Positions 16,185 through 23,811 of a DNA stretch of 39,179 nt are shown one piece after another. The DNA is from Caldifarciminota bacterium UBA5631 (GTDB taxonomy: Bacteria; Hydrothermota; Hydrothermia; UBA1063): contig DIJZ01000023.1 of NCBI GenBank assembly GCA_002421425.1, positions 71,747-110,925 of the forward strand, given 5' to 3'. The notes beneath the pieces are model-generated. The model did not search any database, was not told the DNA's origin, and saw only the letters and a list, made by a program, of their open reading frames with translations. The position numbers and the translations under genes were made by a program. Each line of letters starts with the position of its first letter. Positions within the stretch are counted from its first letter, which is position 1.

Positions 16185-17668
16185 AATTTGTTTCAATAAA
16201 GACAAAATTTCTGTCCTATTTTGGATTCTACTTTGCATTTCTTTACGCTATTCTGGTTTTTGTCGTTGGATTTCTTGGAGAAAAATATTACGAGTCCAAT
16301 ACCAGGAGGAATGCGAGATATTTCGCAAAGTCCGCCTTCAAGCAGGTGTCTGAAGCCTATTTTACATATTTTGGAAGCAATCCTTTAAGATTTTCTGAAA
16401 AAATTAATGAACTTTTATTTACAGGCCCGGATCTTGAGAGGATAGTTATTCTGGATTCAGCTGGAAATGTAGTTTTTTCAAGTGCACAACTGTCCGGCCT
16501 TTCCACTGATAATGAAGACATTGAGGAGCTTGCTGTTTGGATTAGAGGGAACTTTGAGTCGATAGAGAGATCTAACAGATACTATGACATCTTTATACCG
16601 GTCTTGAACGACCTTGGAAGACATCTTATTAGCGTTGTATTTAGATTTTCAAAAGCTTCCATCATTAGATTTCAAAGGGTGCTGTTCATCGTAAGCTTAA
16701 TCGCTTTCTTCATTCTCACTCTGGGGACACTTTTGATTGAAAACTTAATTACTCGGAGTTTCATTGTGAACATCGAAAAGTTAAAGAAAGCAGCTGAATC
16801 CTTTGAGAAAGGAGATTATTCTGTTAGGGCTGAAGTAGATTCAAGGGACGAGCTTCAGTTTCTTTCAGAAAAAGTAAATTCTATGCTTGAATCCATTACG
16901 AATTATATTTATAATTTAAGGGCGATGGTGAGTGAACTTAGAGCTCGAGATAAAGCCAGGGACGAGATCCTCGCAAAGATTTCCCATGAGCTTCGAACGC
17001 CACTTACCGCAAGCAGAGGATATGTTGATCTTCTGAAATCGGGGAAAATGGGTCAAATATCAGAGGAACAGAAAAAAGCTCTTGATATTATTGAAAGGAA
17101 TTTAGTAAGGCTCGAAAATGAAACAAGAAGACTTTTACTCAGTTCAAAAGTAACTCTTGAACATGTTGAAATTACAAAAATGCGCCTGGATCTGGAATCT
17201 CTTGTTGTAAAAGCTATGGAGAATTTCCAGACAGAGCTTAAAAAGAAGAAACAAAAAATAGAAATGGACCTTACTGAAAAAGAGATATATGGAGATGAGG
17301 ATCAGCTCACGTCAATTTTGGAGAACCTGTTACACAATGCAATAAAGTATGCTCCTGAATCTGGAATGATCAAAATTCGTTCTTCTTCCGAGGGAAGAAA
17401 TGATCGCAAATTTACTAAGGTTGAAATATACAATTCTGGATCCAGAATTCCTGATGCTGAAAAACAGAAAATATTCGATCCATTCTATCAGATAGAAGAA
17501 GGAACGAAGAGAGAGAGTTCGGGAATCGGTCTTGGACTTTATATTGTTAAGAGAGCCGTTGAGTTGCATGGTGGGTTTGTTGAAGTCGAAAATGTTGATA
17601 ATGGGGTCCTTTTTTCCGTGCTGATCCCCAAGGAGGTAGAAACTGATGAAGAAAATCCTGGTAGTTGA
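16181..17668 (+). CDS. Membrane sensor histidine kinase
   Basis: A 495-residue transmembrane kinase. TM1 lies at about 11-31 and TM2 at about 166-188, enclosing a roughly 135-residue extracytoplasmic sensor region with a PAS/CACHE-like stretch (RIVILDSAGNVVFSS). Then come HAMP (about 189-241), HisKA with H269 in ISHELRTPL, and HATPase with LLHNAIKYAPE (N box), IFDPFYQIEEG and GIGLGLYIVKR. All residues for autophosphorylation are present. It overlaps the binding lipoprotein by four bases and the receiver gene by 23 bases, so this is a matched two-component pair. The input may be the liganded lipoprotein, an inference from operon layout. Confidence 0.93.
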   Translation: MKFVSIKTKFLSYFGFYFAFLYAILVFVVGFLGEKYYESNTRRNARYFAKSAFKQVSEAYFTYFGSNPLRFSEKINELLFTGPDLERIVILDSAGNVVFSSAQLSGLSTDNEDIEELAVWIRGNFESIERSNRYYDIFIPVLNDLGRHLISVVFRFSKASIIRFQRVLFIVSLIAFFILTLGTLLIENLITRSFIVNIEKLKKAAESFEKGDYSVRAEVDSRDELQFLSEKVNSMLESITNYIYNLRAMVSELRARDKARDEILAKISHELRTPLTASRGYVDLLKSGKMGQISEEQKKALDIIERNLVRLENETRRLLLSSKVTLEHVEITKMRLDLESLVVKAMENFQTELKKKKQKIEMDLTEKEIYGDEDQLTSILENLLHNAIKYAPESGMIKIRSSSEGRNDRKFTKVEIYNSGSRIPDAEKQKIFDPFYQIEEGTKRESSGIGLGLYIVKRAVELHGGFVEVENVDNGVLFSVLIPKEVETDEENPGS

Positions 17669-18020
17669 TGATGAGCAGGATATTTTAGACCTGTTAACTG
17701 ATATTTTTAAAGAGCGTTACGAAGTACATACAGCTAAGAGTGTTCGAGATGCACTGGTCGTCCTAGATAAGACTGTGGTAGATCTTATAATCCTGGATAT
17801 TATGATGCCGCAGATGGATGGCTGGGATTTCTTGTGGATTATGAAGGGAAGTGAAAAGTACAGAGAGATTCCTGTGATAATCCTCACTGCTAGAGCCGAT
17901 GCTGAAGACAAGCTAATTGGTCTGAAGGAAGGCGTTAAGGACTATATCGTAAAACCCTTCCTCCCAGAAGAGTTGATTTCACGAGTTGATGAGATATTGA
18001 AAAGGAAAAATGTCCAATGA
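17646..18020 (+). CDS. Single-domain response regulator (receiver only)
   Basis: A 124-residue CheY-like receiver with acidic pocket D8/D9, phospho-acceptor D51 (ILDIMMP), T81 (ILTARAD) and K103 (IVKPF). It has no output domain, so the signal must pass by protein contact. The next gene, overlapping by four bases, encodes an EAL phosphodiesterase, the obvious candidate target. The start ATG at 17646 has AAGGAGG in the 3' end of the kinase gene. It could alternatively feed a phosphorelay to a distant protein. Confidence 0.92.
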   Translation: MKKILVVDDEQDILDLLTDIFKERYEVHTAKSVRDALVVLDKTVVDLIILDIMMPQMDGWDFLWIMKGSEKYREIPVIILTARADAEDKLIGLKEGVKDYIVKPFLPEELISRVDEILKRKNVQ

Positions 18021-19339
18021 AAACTAAATCGAACATCGACCTTCAGCTTGAGTATCTGAAACTAAAAAGCGCTTCATACGACCATGTTACTGGTATTCCG
18101 GTGACAAACATTTTTTACAAGGACCTCGTGAAACTACTCGACAGAAAAAACCGTGTTGCATGTTTCCTCATAACGATGGTAAATGGTGGAGAGATTGAGA
18201 AGGGTCTTTCTTTTGAGCTGTATGACAAACTACTCGCCGAAATCTCAAAAGAGATCGTCGAAGCTTTAAAGGCTCTTGGAATTCGAGAATATATGTTAGC
18301 CTCTTCAGCACCTGGAGGAGAAACTTTCTTTGCTTTTGTGGTTGAGGACCCTCCCGAAATCGTCATAAATACAGATTTCATTGAGAATACAAAAACTGCC
18401 CTGAATGACAGGCTTACAGCAAAATTTTCTGGATTTATAAAGTCAGAAAACCTTCCAATCTTAGTTCCTTATATCCTCGTTCTTGGGAAAAAACTTGAAG
18501 GTACTGCCACAATAAGAGGAGAGAGGCAGTTATCGAGAGAACTTGACTCATTAAGGGTCGAAGTGGCAAGAATATCCGAGACTGCTGAATATGACAAAAG
18601 AATTCTTATTAAGCGGATGATTGACTCAAGGGCTGTGCAAATTGTTTTTCAGCCAATTGTGAACGCAAAGGAAAAGACGGTTTTCGGATACGAGGCTCTG
18701 GCACGAGGGGTTGATGGACAGGAATTTCACGATCCTGAAACCTTTCTCAGTCTGGCGCAAAAATACGACATGCTGAAAGAAATAGAGAGTGTTTGTGTAA
18801 TGAATGCCCTCGACACTCTTTTCAAAGCATTGAAAGGGAACAAGAAAATGATTAATAAGAAACTTTTCATCAATTTGTCTCCGCCGTCTTTTCCCGTTTT
18901 ATTAAGTGATGAATTTACGCAGGCCCTCAAAGAATATGGACTTAGTCCAAATCAGATTGTAATAGAATTAACGGAGAAATTCTCTTCCACAGTTCCTCAC
19001 GAAAACGAGGTATATTTTGACATTATCAAGAGAATCTCGAAGCAAGGGGGATTTGAAATAGCTGTAGATGATGTAGGGACAGGGTACTCTACCCTTGAAA
19101 GAATTGCGGCTCTGAACCCACAGTATATTAAATATGATAGAGTTTTGTTCAAAAATGTATACCGGGATCCGTTAAAACAGGAGCTTTTGAAGACCATTCT
19201 CGACTTTTCGAGGAAAATCAATTCCCATCTGATTGTTGAAGGGGTTGATAACAATCAGGATTACGACTTTGCAATCAAGCTTGGTGTACAATATATGCAG
19301 GGCTTCCTCTTTGGAAGACCTTTGAGATTCACCAGATAA
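18017..19339 (+). CDS. EAL-domain c-di-GMP phosphodiesterase with degenerate GGDEF-like N-terminus
   Basis: A 440-residue soluble protein. Residues about 20-175 resemble a decayed GGDEF domain: DHVTGIPV at 22-29 stands where DxLTGLxN is usual, and GGETF at 100-104 where GGDEF is usual; synthase activity is unlikely. The EAL domain (about 198-438) keeps every residue needed for c-di-GMP hydrolysis: E226 (YEALAR), N286 (INLSP), E317 (IELTE), D351/D352 (VDDVGTGYS), K372 (IKYD), E408 (VEGVD) and Q428 (MQGF). I predict an active phosphodiesterase lowering c-di-GMP. No receiver or membrane segment is fused, so control by the upstream receiver protein would be in trans. Confidence 0.9.
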   Translation: MKTKSNIDLQLEYLKLKSASYDHVTGIPVTNIFYKDLVKLLDRKNRVACFLITMVNGGEIEKGLSFELYDKLLAEISKEIVEALKALGIREYMLASSAPGGETFFAFVVEDPPEIVINTDFIENTKTALNDRLTAKFSGFIKSENLPILVPYILVLGKKLEGTATIRGERQLSRELDSLRVEVARISETAEYDKRILIKRMIDSRAVQIVFQPIVNAKEKTVFGYEALARGVDGQEFHDPETFLSLAQKYDMLKEIESVCVMNALDTLFKALKGNKKMINKKLFINLSPPSFPVLLSDEFTQALKEYGLSPNQIVIELTEKFSSTVPHENEVYFDIIKRISKQGGFEIAVDDVGTGYSTLERIAALNPQYIKYDRVLFKNVYRDPLKQELLKTILDFSRKINSHLIVEGVDNNQDYDFAIKLGVQYMQGFLFGRPLRFTR

Positions 19340-19352
19340 TAAAGGGGGTGTT

Positions 19353-19460
19353 ATGTATATTAACCACTTGCTAAGATTCTCCATAACCTTCCTTCTGCCC
19401 ACTATTGTAATGTGGGTTATAATACTTGTTATCCTTTTGAAGGAGGATAGAAATGAATAG
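19353..19460 (+). CDS. 35-residue single-span membrane peptide, possible symporter accessory subunit
   Basis: A short frame opens with an ATG preceded by AAAGGGGG four bases upstream, a good ribosome site, and encodes 35 residues with one hydrophobic span at about residues 8-29 (FLLPTIVMWVIILVILL) and charged ends (R8, then KEDRNE). It ends in an eight-base overlap with the symporter start and contains that gene's own GGAGG. The ribosome site, membrane profile and coupling argue for a real gene. Short membrane proteins encoded just upstream of sodium:solute symporters are known in other bacteria and archaea (YhdT with PanF, symporter small accessory proteins). Sequence identity to those families is not claimed. 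Confidence 0.65.
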   Translation: MYINHLLRFSITFLLPTIVMWVIILVILLKEDRNE

Positions 19461-20883
19461 TATCCTCGTGATAGCCGTCTTTTCTATCTATCTGATGGTC
19501 CTATTAATACTCGGGTATATTGCCGATCTTAAATTCTCAAAAAAATTTGAAGATTTCATTGCCGGGGGAAAGTCCTTTGGAGCACTCGTGACGGCCATTT
19601 CGGCATCAGCTTCAGCGGAAAGTGCCTGGGTAATGCTTGGCCTGTCAGGTTACGGCTATACGCATGGAATAAGAGCTTTCTGGGCTGCACTTGGTTGCCT
19701 TTTAGGTTATTTTCTTAACACAATTTTTGTTATAAGAAAACTCAGGAAGGAATCCGGCGAGCTGGGATCCTACACCCTAACAGAGTTTCTTGCAGATCGC
19801 ACTGGTGACCGTGGTTTTCTGATACGGGGAATTGCTTCTTTCATAATAGTTATTTTCTTTACTTCTTATGTTGTCGCACAGTTTGTTGGTTCTGGAAAGA
19901 CCATGGACAGCATGGGGATCGCGTCCTACAAAGCCGGGGTCCTTATTGGTGGGATTATTGTTGGTATATACGTTCTCCTTGGAGGTTATGCCTCGGTGTG
20001 CTGGACAGATTTGATTCAGGGCCTTCTAATGGTAACTGTTTTTCTGGTACTCCCCATCTGGGGAATTGTGAAAGCAGGGGGTTTCTCTGGAATAGCTGCA
20101 ACACTAAAAGGAACTGGACTGGGGAATCCCTGGATTGATAGTACCGGGCACATCATATGGGGGTTTATCATTGGCGAGCTTGGGATTTCTCTTGGTTATA
20201 TAGGAATGCCGCATTACGTTGTCAGGTATATCACAGTGAAAAATATTAAGGAGGCAAAAAAGGCCGCTTTCGTTGCATATAGCTGGGGTGTTGTAACATT
20301 CTTCGGTTCTGTAACTATGGGAATAATTGCAAGGGCATTAATTCCCGGTCTTAAGGATGCTGAACAAGCACTTCCTATGTTTGTACGTTTATTCACGCAT
20401 CCTGTCGTGGCAGGTATCGTTCTTGCGGCCATAACAGCGGCCATCATGTCCACAGCGGACTCACAATTGATGTACAGTGCAACCGCTTTTGTAAACGATC
20501 TCCTTAAGAAGTATTATCTGAAAAAAGGCAAGACTATCGGTGACAAAGAGCTTGTTGCTCTGATTAGACTCCTTATTGCCTTAATCGCGTTGGTTGCAAT
20601 CATCCTTGCATTGCTCAAGGTCCAGTTTATATACCGATATGTCCTTGATTATGCCTGGAGCGCTCTCGGGGCGTCTTTTGGACCCGCTATTCTCCTTTCT
20701 CTGCACTACAAAAAATTCAACAAATGGGGTGTTTTAACTTCTCTCATTACGGGTTCGCTTTTGACATATTTTTGGAATGTTTTCAGGATCTCGAATTATG
20801 TGAAGGTGTACAATCTGGTTCCTATTTTCTTTATCTCGCTGTTCCTGAGCTGGTTCGTCTCTGCATTAACCAATAGATCTTAG
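19453..20883 (+). CDS. Sodium:solute symporter (SSS family, PutP-like)
   Basis: A 476-residue inner-membrane protein with about 13 hydrophobic spans. Family motifs include ISASASAESAWVMLGLSGYG near residue 50 (TM2 region), GGYASVCWTDLIQGLLM (TM5), and AIMSTADSQLMYSATAFVND, the TM8 segment that carries the Na+ site Ser/Thr residues in LeuT-fold symporters. The substrate cannot be read from sequence; proline, pantothenate and other organic acids are possible. AAGGAGG lies six bases before the ATG, inside the small membrane gene. Co-transcription with a two-component/EAL set suggests that uptake and signalling respond to related solutes. Its end overlaps the convergent gene at 20880. Confidence 0.92.
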   Translation: MNSILVIAVFSIYLMVLLILGYIADLKFSKKFEDFIAGGKSFGALVTAISASASAESAWVMLGLSGYGYTHGIRAFWAALGCLLGYFLNTIFVIRKLRKESGELGSYTLTEFLADRTGDRGFLIRGIASFIIVIFFTSYVVAQFVGSGKTMDSMGIASYKAGVLIGGIIVGIYVLLGGYASVCWTDLIQGLLMVTVFLVLPIWGIVKAGGFSGIAATLKGTGLGNPWIDSTGHIIWGFIIGELGISLGYIGMPHYVVRYITVKNIKEAKKAAFVAYSWGVVTFFGSVTMGIIARALIPGLKDAEQALPMFVRLFTHPVVAGIVLAAITAAIMSTADSQLMYSATAFVNDLLKKYYLKKGKTIGDKELVALIRLLIALIALVAIILALLKVQFIYRYVLDYAWSALGASFGPAILLSLHYKKFNKWGVLTSLITGSLLTYFWNVFRISNYVKVYNLVPIFFISLFLSWFVSALTNRS

Positions 20884-21419
20884 CGTTTCTTATAAATCTC
20901 CAGATACCCCTGCAGTAACTCACTGTATGGGGTTTGGGGATTGCTTTTAATAAGGCTTTCAAGAAGGTTTATGCATTCCCTTTTGTTTGAGTTTATAAAA
21001 CTTCTGCAGAGCAGCAGAGCGCCATGAACCTTCAAAAGGGTATCCTGGATTGTTTCAATTAGTTTCAAATTGGAAGAGAGGTCTGCTGTACTCTGGGTAA
21101 TGTTTCCGAGAAGCAACAAATAAGTTCCGAGATCATCTTCAGAAGTTCTCGATACATATTTCGGGACTTTCTCCCCGAAATAGATGTGCAAGTAAAATTC
21201 ACCGAGTAAGCTCAGAATCTTAAAGTCCGGATATTTTTCAACGATTTCCATCACGAATAATACATCATTTTTCTCCAGAGAGTCTGCTTCAAAATAAGCT
21301 TGCTTTAAAAGACTGTCACATTTTTCGACATTCGCATTTCGCAATGCATTTAAGCTCTCTCTAAAGGTTTCACTGTGCATTAATGAGATAAAAAAGACCA
21401 TGAGAAGTTTGATCATCAA
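20880..21419 (-). CDS. Exported hypothetical protein, helical repeat-like
   Basis: A 179-residue protein I cannot assign to a named family. A short hydrophobic leader (IKLLMVFFISLMHS) suggests export. The rest is predicted to be mostly helical, with evenly spaced short helices and conserved-looking hydrophobic/alanine positions, reminiscent of a TPR-like solenoid (for example SLLGEFYLHIYFG and HGALLLCRSFINSN). It is the last gene of the folP operon, starting with a four-base overlap with the HD-domain gene and ending in a four-base overlap with the convergent symporter gene. No function is proposed. Confidence 0.6.
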   Translation of the reverse strand: MMIKLLMVFFISLMHSETFRESLNALRNANVEKCDSLLKQAYFEADSLEKNDVLFVMEIVEKYPDFKILSLLGEFYLHIYFGEKVPKYVSRTSEDDLGTYLLLLGNITQSTADLSSNLKLIETIQDTLLKVHGALLLCRSFINSNKRECINLLESLIKSNPQTPYSELLQGYLEIYKKR

Positions 21420-21973
21420 AGTCCAAGTTCCTCTTTTATGCTTTTCATCGCTTCAAGGCATATCATGAGAAACTCCTCCAAAGATACTCCAAGATCCTCA
21501 ATGCTTTTCATCTGCTCCCTGGAAGCTCCTGCGGCGAATCTCTTTTCTTTAAACCTTTTCATAATAAAATCAATGTCAAGCCCATCTAAAGATTTTGAAG
21601 GGTGCATCAAGGCACAAGCGACAAGAAATCCAGTAGTTGGATCCACAGCATATATTGCTTTTTCAATATTCTTTTCTATTTCTTTTCTGCCGCAATGAGA
21701 CAGTATTGCATCAAAAACTTCCTGATTTTCAAATCCTCTATCTTTAAGGATTCTTACACTAACAGTTCCATGCTCCTCAGGATTTTCAACAGTATATTCG
21801 TAGTCAATATCATGAAGAATTCCTGCTATCTCCCACAGGTCTTTATCTTCATTAAACTTCCTTGCCAGGTACTTCATACATGCCCCCGTTGCCAGCATAT
21901 GTTTAATCAGATTTGGTTTTGAGATAGCTTCATGAATCCACTTTACAGCTTCAGTCCTTGTAATTCTGTTCAT
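21416..21973 (-). CDS. HD-domain protein, putative phosphohydrolase
   Basis: A 185-residue cytoplasmic HD-superfamily protein. Metal ligands are visible as H25 (LIKHMLATG), H54-D55 (GILHDIDYEYT), a following His in EEHGTVSV, and DAILSHCGR. This pattern matches the group of small HD proteins annotated only as hydrolases, which act on nucleotides or other phosphoesters. A conserved-looking C-terminal part (DPTTGFLVACALMHPSKSL, KRFKEKRFAAGASREQM) is characteristic of this subgroup. The natural substrate is unknown. It is embedded between a small lipoprotein gene and an exported helical protein by four-base overlaps on both sides. Confidence 0.82.
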   Translation of the reverse strand: MNRITRTEAVKWIHEAISKPNLIKHMLATGACMKYLARKFNEDKDLWEIAGILHDIDYEYTVENPEEHGTVSVRILKDRGFENQEVFDAILSHCGRKEIEKNIEKAIYAVDPTTGFLVACALMHPSKSLDGLDIDFIMKRFKEKRFAAGASREQMKSIEDLGVSLEEFLMICLEAMKSIKEELGL

Positions 21974-22353
21974 CCTCCTAACTCCTTTTCTAATATCGTT
22001 TTTACTTCGTTTTTCAGAGAATCCAGCAGTACAACCTCCGCGGCACCCCTGAAATTTTTGGAATACAGCTTCGGAAATATGTCCAACTTTTCAAGATTTT
22101 CTATGTATCTTATGTTCTTTGTTTCTCTTCTAAGCGAATCGATAGATGGAGAAATATTCCGTTCCACTGAGTCTCGTAGGATATCATGTAAGAAATCCGT
22201 GTGGTGTGAGGATATACCAGATGCAATGAGTGAATCGGAATAATGGATAAACGCTGAAGTTCTCTTCAGAAATACTCTGTACTGGTTCACCTCTTCCCTG
22301 GCACAGGTGTTGAGGAGGAATAAAAGAAGGGTAAAGGCTTTCACAGTTTTCAT
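21970..22353 (-). CDS. Small putative lipoprotein
   Basis: A 127-residue protein without a recognised family. The N-terminus has two lysines, a hydrophobic core (FTLLLFLLNT) and C17, resembling a lipobox (L-N-T-C), though Thr before Cys is atypical. The mature part is highly charged and predicted helical (KRTSAFIHYSDSLI, PSIDSLRRETKNIRYIEN). It starts within the folP stop codon (TAATG) and ends overlapping the HD-domain gene. The membrane anchor is inferred, not certain. Confidence 0.6.
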   Translation of the reverse strand: MKTVKAFTLLLFLLNTCAREEVNQYRVFLKRTSAFIHYSDSLIASGISSHHTDFLHDILRDSVERNISPSIDSLRRETKNIRYIENLEKLDIFPKLYSKNFRGAAEVVLLDSLKNEVKTILEKELGG

Positions 22354-23156
22354 TAAAGCGCTTCCAGTACCTTTCTCAACTCCACATTTGCTTTCACATC
22401 GTGTACTCTTAAAATATTCACCTTTTTTAAAATCAAGTAAGCACTTATAGCTAAAGTGCCGAAAAGTCTTTCCTCTGGAGGCCTGTCTCCAAGAAGTCTC
22501 CCAATCATTGATTTTCTGGAATGGCCAACCAGGAGCGGGAATCCAAGATCTTTGAATTTTTCTATATTCCTGAGAATTAGAATGTTGTGCTCCAGAGTCT
22601 TACCGAAACCAATACCCGGATCCAGAATTATCTTCTCTCCAGGAAAGCCTGATTTTTCAGCCAGATAAGCCTGTGATTGCAGGAATGAACTTACCTCCTG
22701 AACAACATCACTATAGTATGGATTATCTTGCATATTGCGTGGGGTACCTTTTATGTGCATTATGATCAGGTGTGTCTCATACTCCTTTGCAACTTCAAGA
22801 ATTCTTTGGTCATACTGTAATCCTGAAATGTCATTTATTACAGAGGCTCCCAATTTACAGGCCTCTTCGGCGACCTTCGCTTTGTACGTATCAATAGAAA
22901 GTGGAATTTGAAAGCCTCTCAGTTTCTCAAACACGGGAATTACTCTATCCATTTCTTCTTCAAGGGAAATAGGCTCCGAACCTGGCCTCGTGGACTCTCC
23001 ACCTATGTCAATAATGTCTGCACCTTCTTCAAGCATTTCCTCGGCTCTGCGAACTGCAGAGTCTGTGAGTCGATATCTCCCTCCATCGAAGAAGGAATCC
23101 GGAGTTACATTAAGAATTCCCATGATTAGTGTTCTATCGGATAATCTCAGATTCAT
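22353..23156 (-). CDS. folP: Dihydropteroate synthase
   Basis: Joins p-aminobenzoate to dihydropterin pyrophosphate in folate synthesis. It has MGILNVTPDSFFDGGRY, DIGGESTRPGSEPIS, VINDISGL, DPGIGFGKTLEHN and GHSRKSMIG, covering the TIM-barrel pterin and phosphate sites. The frame is open to a TTG at 23177, but I choose the ATG at 23156 (MNLRLSDRT), which gives the usual short lead-in before MGILNVTPDSF and about 267 residues. TACAAT and TATAAT boxes lie directly upstream of this ATG and there is no Shine-Dalgarno site, so the transcript may be nearly leaderless. No other folate gene is adjacent; the next three genes are of unknown function. Confidence 0.95.
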   Translation of the reverse strand: MNLRLSDRTLIMGILNVTPDSFFDGGRYRLTDSAVRRAEEMLEEGADIIDIGGESTRPGSEPISLEEEMDRVIPVFEKLRGFQIPLSIDTYKAKVAEEACKLGASVINDISGLQYDQRILEVAKEYETHLIIMHIKGTPRNMQDNPYYSDVVQEVSSFLQSQAYLAEKSGFPGEKIILDPGIGFGKTLEHNILILRNIEKFKDLGFPLLVGHSRKSMIGRLLGDRPPEERLFGTLAISAYLILKKVNILRVHDVKANVELRKVLEAL

Positions 23157-23171
23157 ATTATAATAATTGTA
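23157..23171 (-). promoter_or_regulatory. AT-rich -10 region upstream of folP
   Basis: On the minus strand TACAAT (23171-23166) is followed by TATTATAAT directly abutting the folP ATG. Either TACAAT or a later box could be the -10 element. No convincing -35 hexamer is seen at 16-18 bases from either, so the exact promoter is uncertain. Confidence 0.35.
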
Positions 23172-23223
23172 ATGCAATGAAAACGTATCACCATCGCTCC
23201 AGTATTCTTACAACACTTTTTGT

Positions 23224-23252
23224 TTGCAAAGATGGGCCGGATTTCGTATAAT
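23224..23252 (+). promoter_or_regulatory. Sigma70-type promoter for the CDP-alcohol phosphatidyltransferase gene (leaderless start)
   Basis: TTGCAA (23224-23229) and a perfect TATAAT (23247-23252) are separated by 17 bases. Seven bases then lead to the ATG at 23260, placing the expected transcription start on the initiation codon. The TTG at 23224, which would extend the reading frame, is itself part of the -35 box and so is not a translation start. Confidence 0.62.
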
Positions 23253-23259
23253 TTCTAAA

Positions 23260-23811
23260 ATGAGCTTTTTGTATGAAAAAGGGTACAAGATTGCAGATTT
23301 TCTCACATTATTGAGGCTTTTCATAGTATTGCTGCTTCTCAGTTTTGTCCCTGGGGGGATCTCAAATTTTAATGAGTTTATGACTTTCCTTCTGATTGCG
23401 TGGCTCACTGATTGCCTGGATGGTTTCTTCGCGAGAAAGAGCAAGAGACTTGGATTCCTTGGTTTCTGGGATGGGTGGGTTGACACTTTGATGTACGTGA
23501 CAATTTTCCTTTACTGTACAATTATGGGATATTATTCCTTTGTCTTCTTTGGATTGGTTTTGATTTTGAACTTTTTGTCCGTCTTCTTTACAAGAAATTT
23601 AGAAGTGAACCAGGCCTTTCATTTTATTTATATTCTTCTTGGTTTTCGCACTCTTCTGATAATTAGTCCCGAATGGTCTTTGGTGGTAATTTCATGGACC
23701 TTTTTGGTGATTATTTTCAAATGGAAACGCCTGAAAGAACAGATAGTAAATTTTCTTTCCAGCTGGAAGGGGCTACTCTTTTCCAAAAATAAGCCGTCTT
23801 CGGGCCTCTAA
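23260..23811 (+). CDS. CDP-alcohol phosphatidyltransferase family membrane protein
   Basis: A 183-residue integral membrane enzyme with about five or six hydrophobic spans. Family members transfer a phospho-group from a CDP-linked lipid to an alcohol (for example PgsA, PssA). The signature begins DCLDGFFAR and ends GFWDGWVD. Compared with the family pattern D-x2-D-G-x2-A-R-x8-G-x3-D-x3-D, the first half and the glycine fit, but the last two aspartates come one residue early. The enzyme may still fold the metal site, but specificity cannot be read. The ATG at 23260 follows a -10 box by seven bases. The last 39 bases overlap the convergent hydrolase gene. Confidence 0.75.
   Translation: MSFLYEKGYKIADFLTLLRLFIVLLLLSFVPGGISNFNEFMTFLLIAWLTDCLDGFFARKSKRLGFLGFWDGWVDTLMYVTIFLYCTIMGYYSFVFFGLVLILNFLSVFFTRNLEVNQAFHFIYILLGFRTLLIISPEWSLVVISWTFLVIIFKWKRLKEQIVNFLSSWKGLLFSKNKPSSGL

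Noticed and set aside
18017..18540. Active GGDEF diguanylate cyclase in the N-terminal half of the EAL protein
   Set aside because: The signature reads GGETF and the rest of the domain is poorly conserved, so synthase activity is unlikely.
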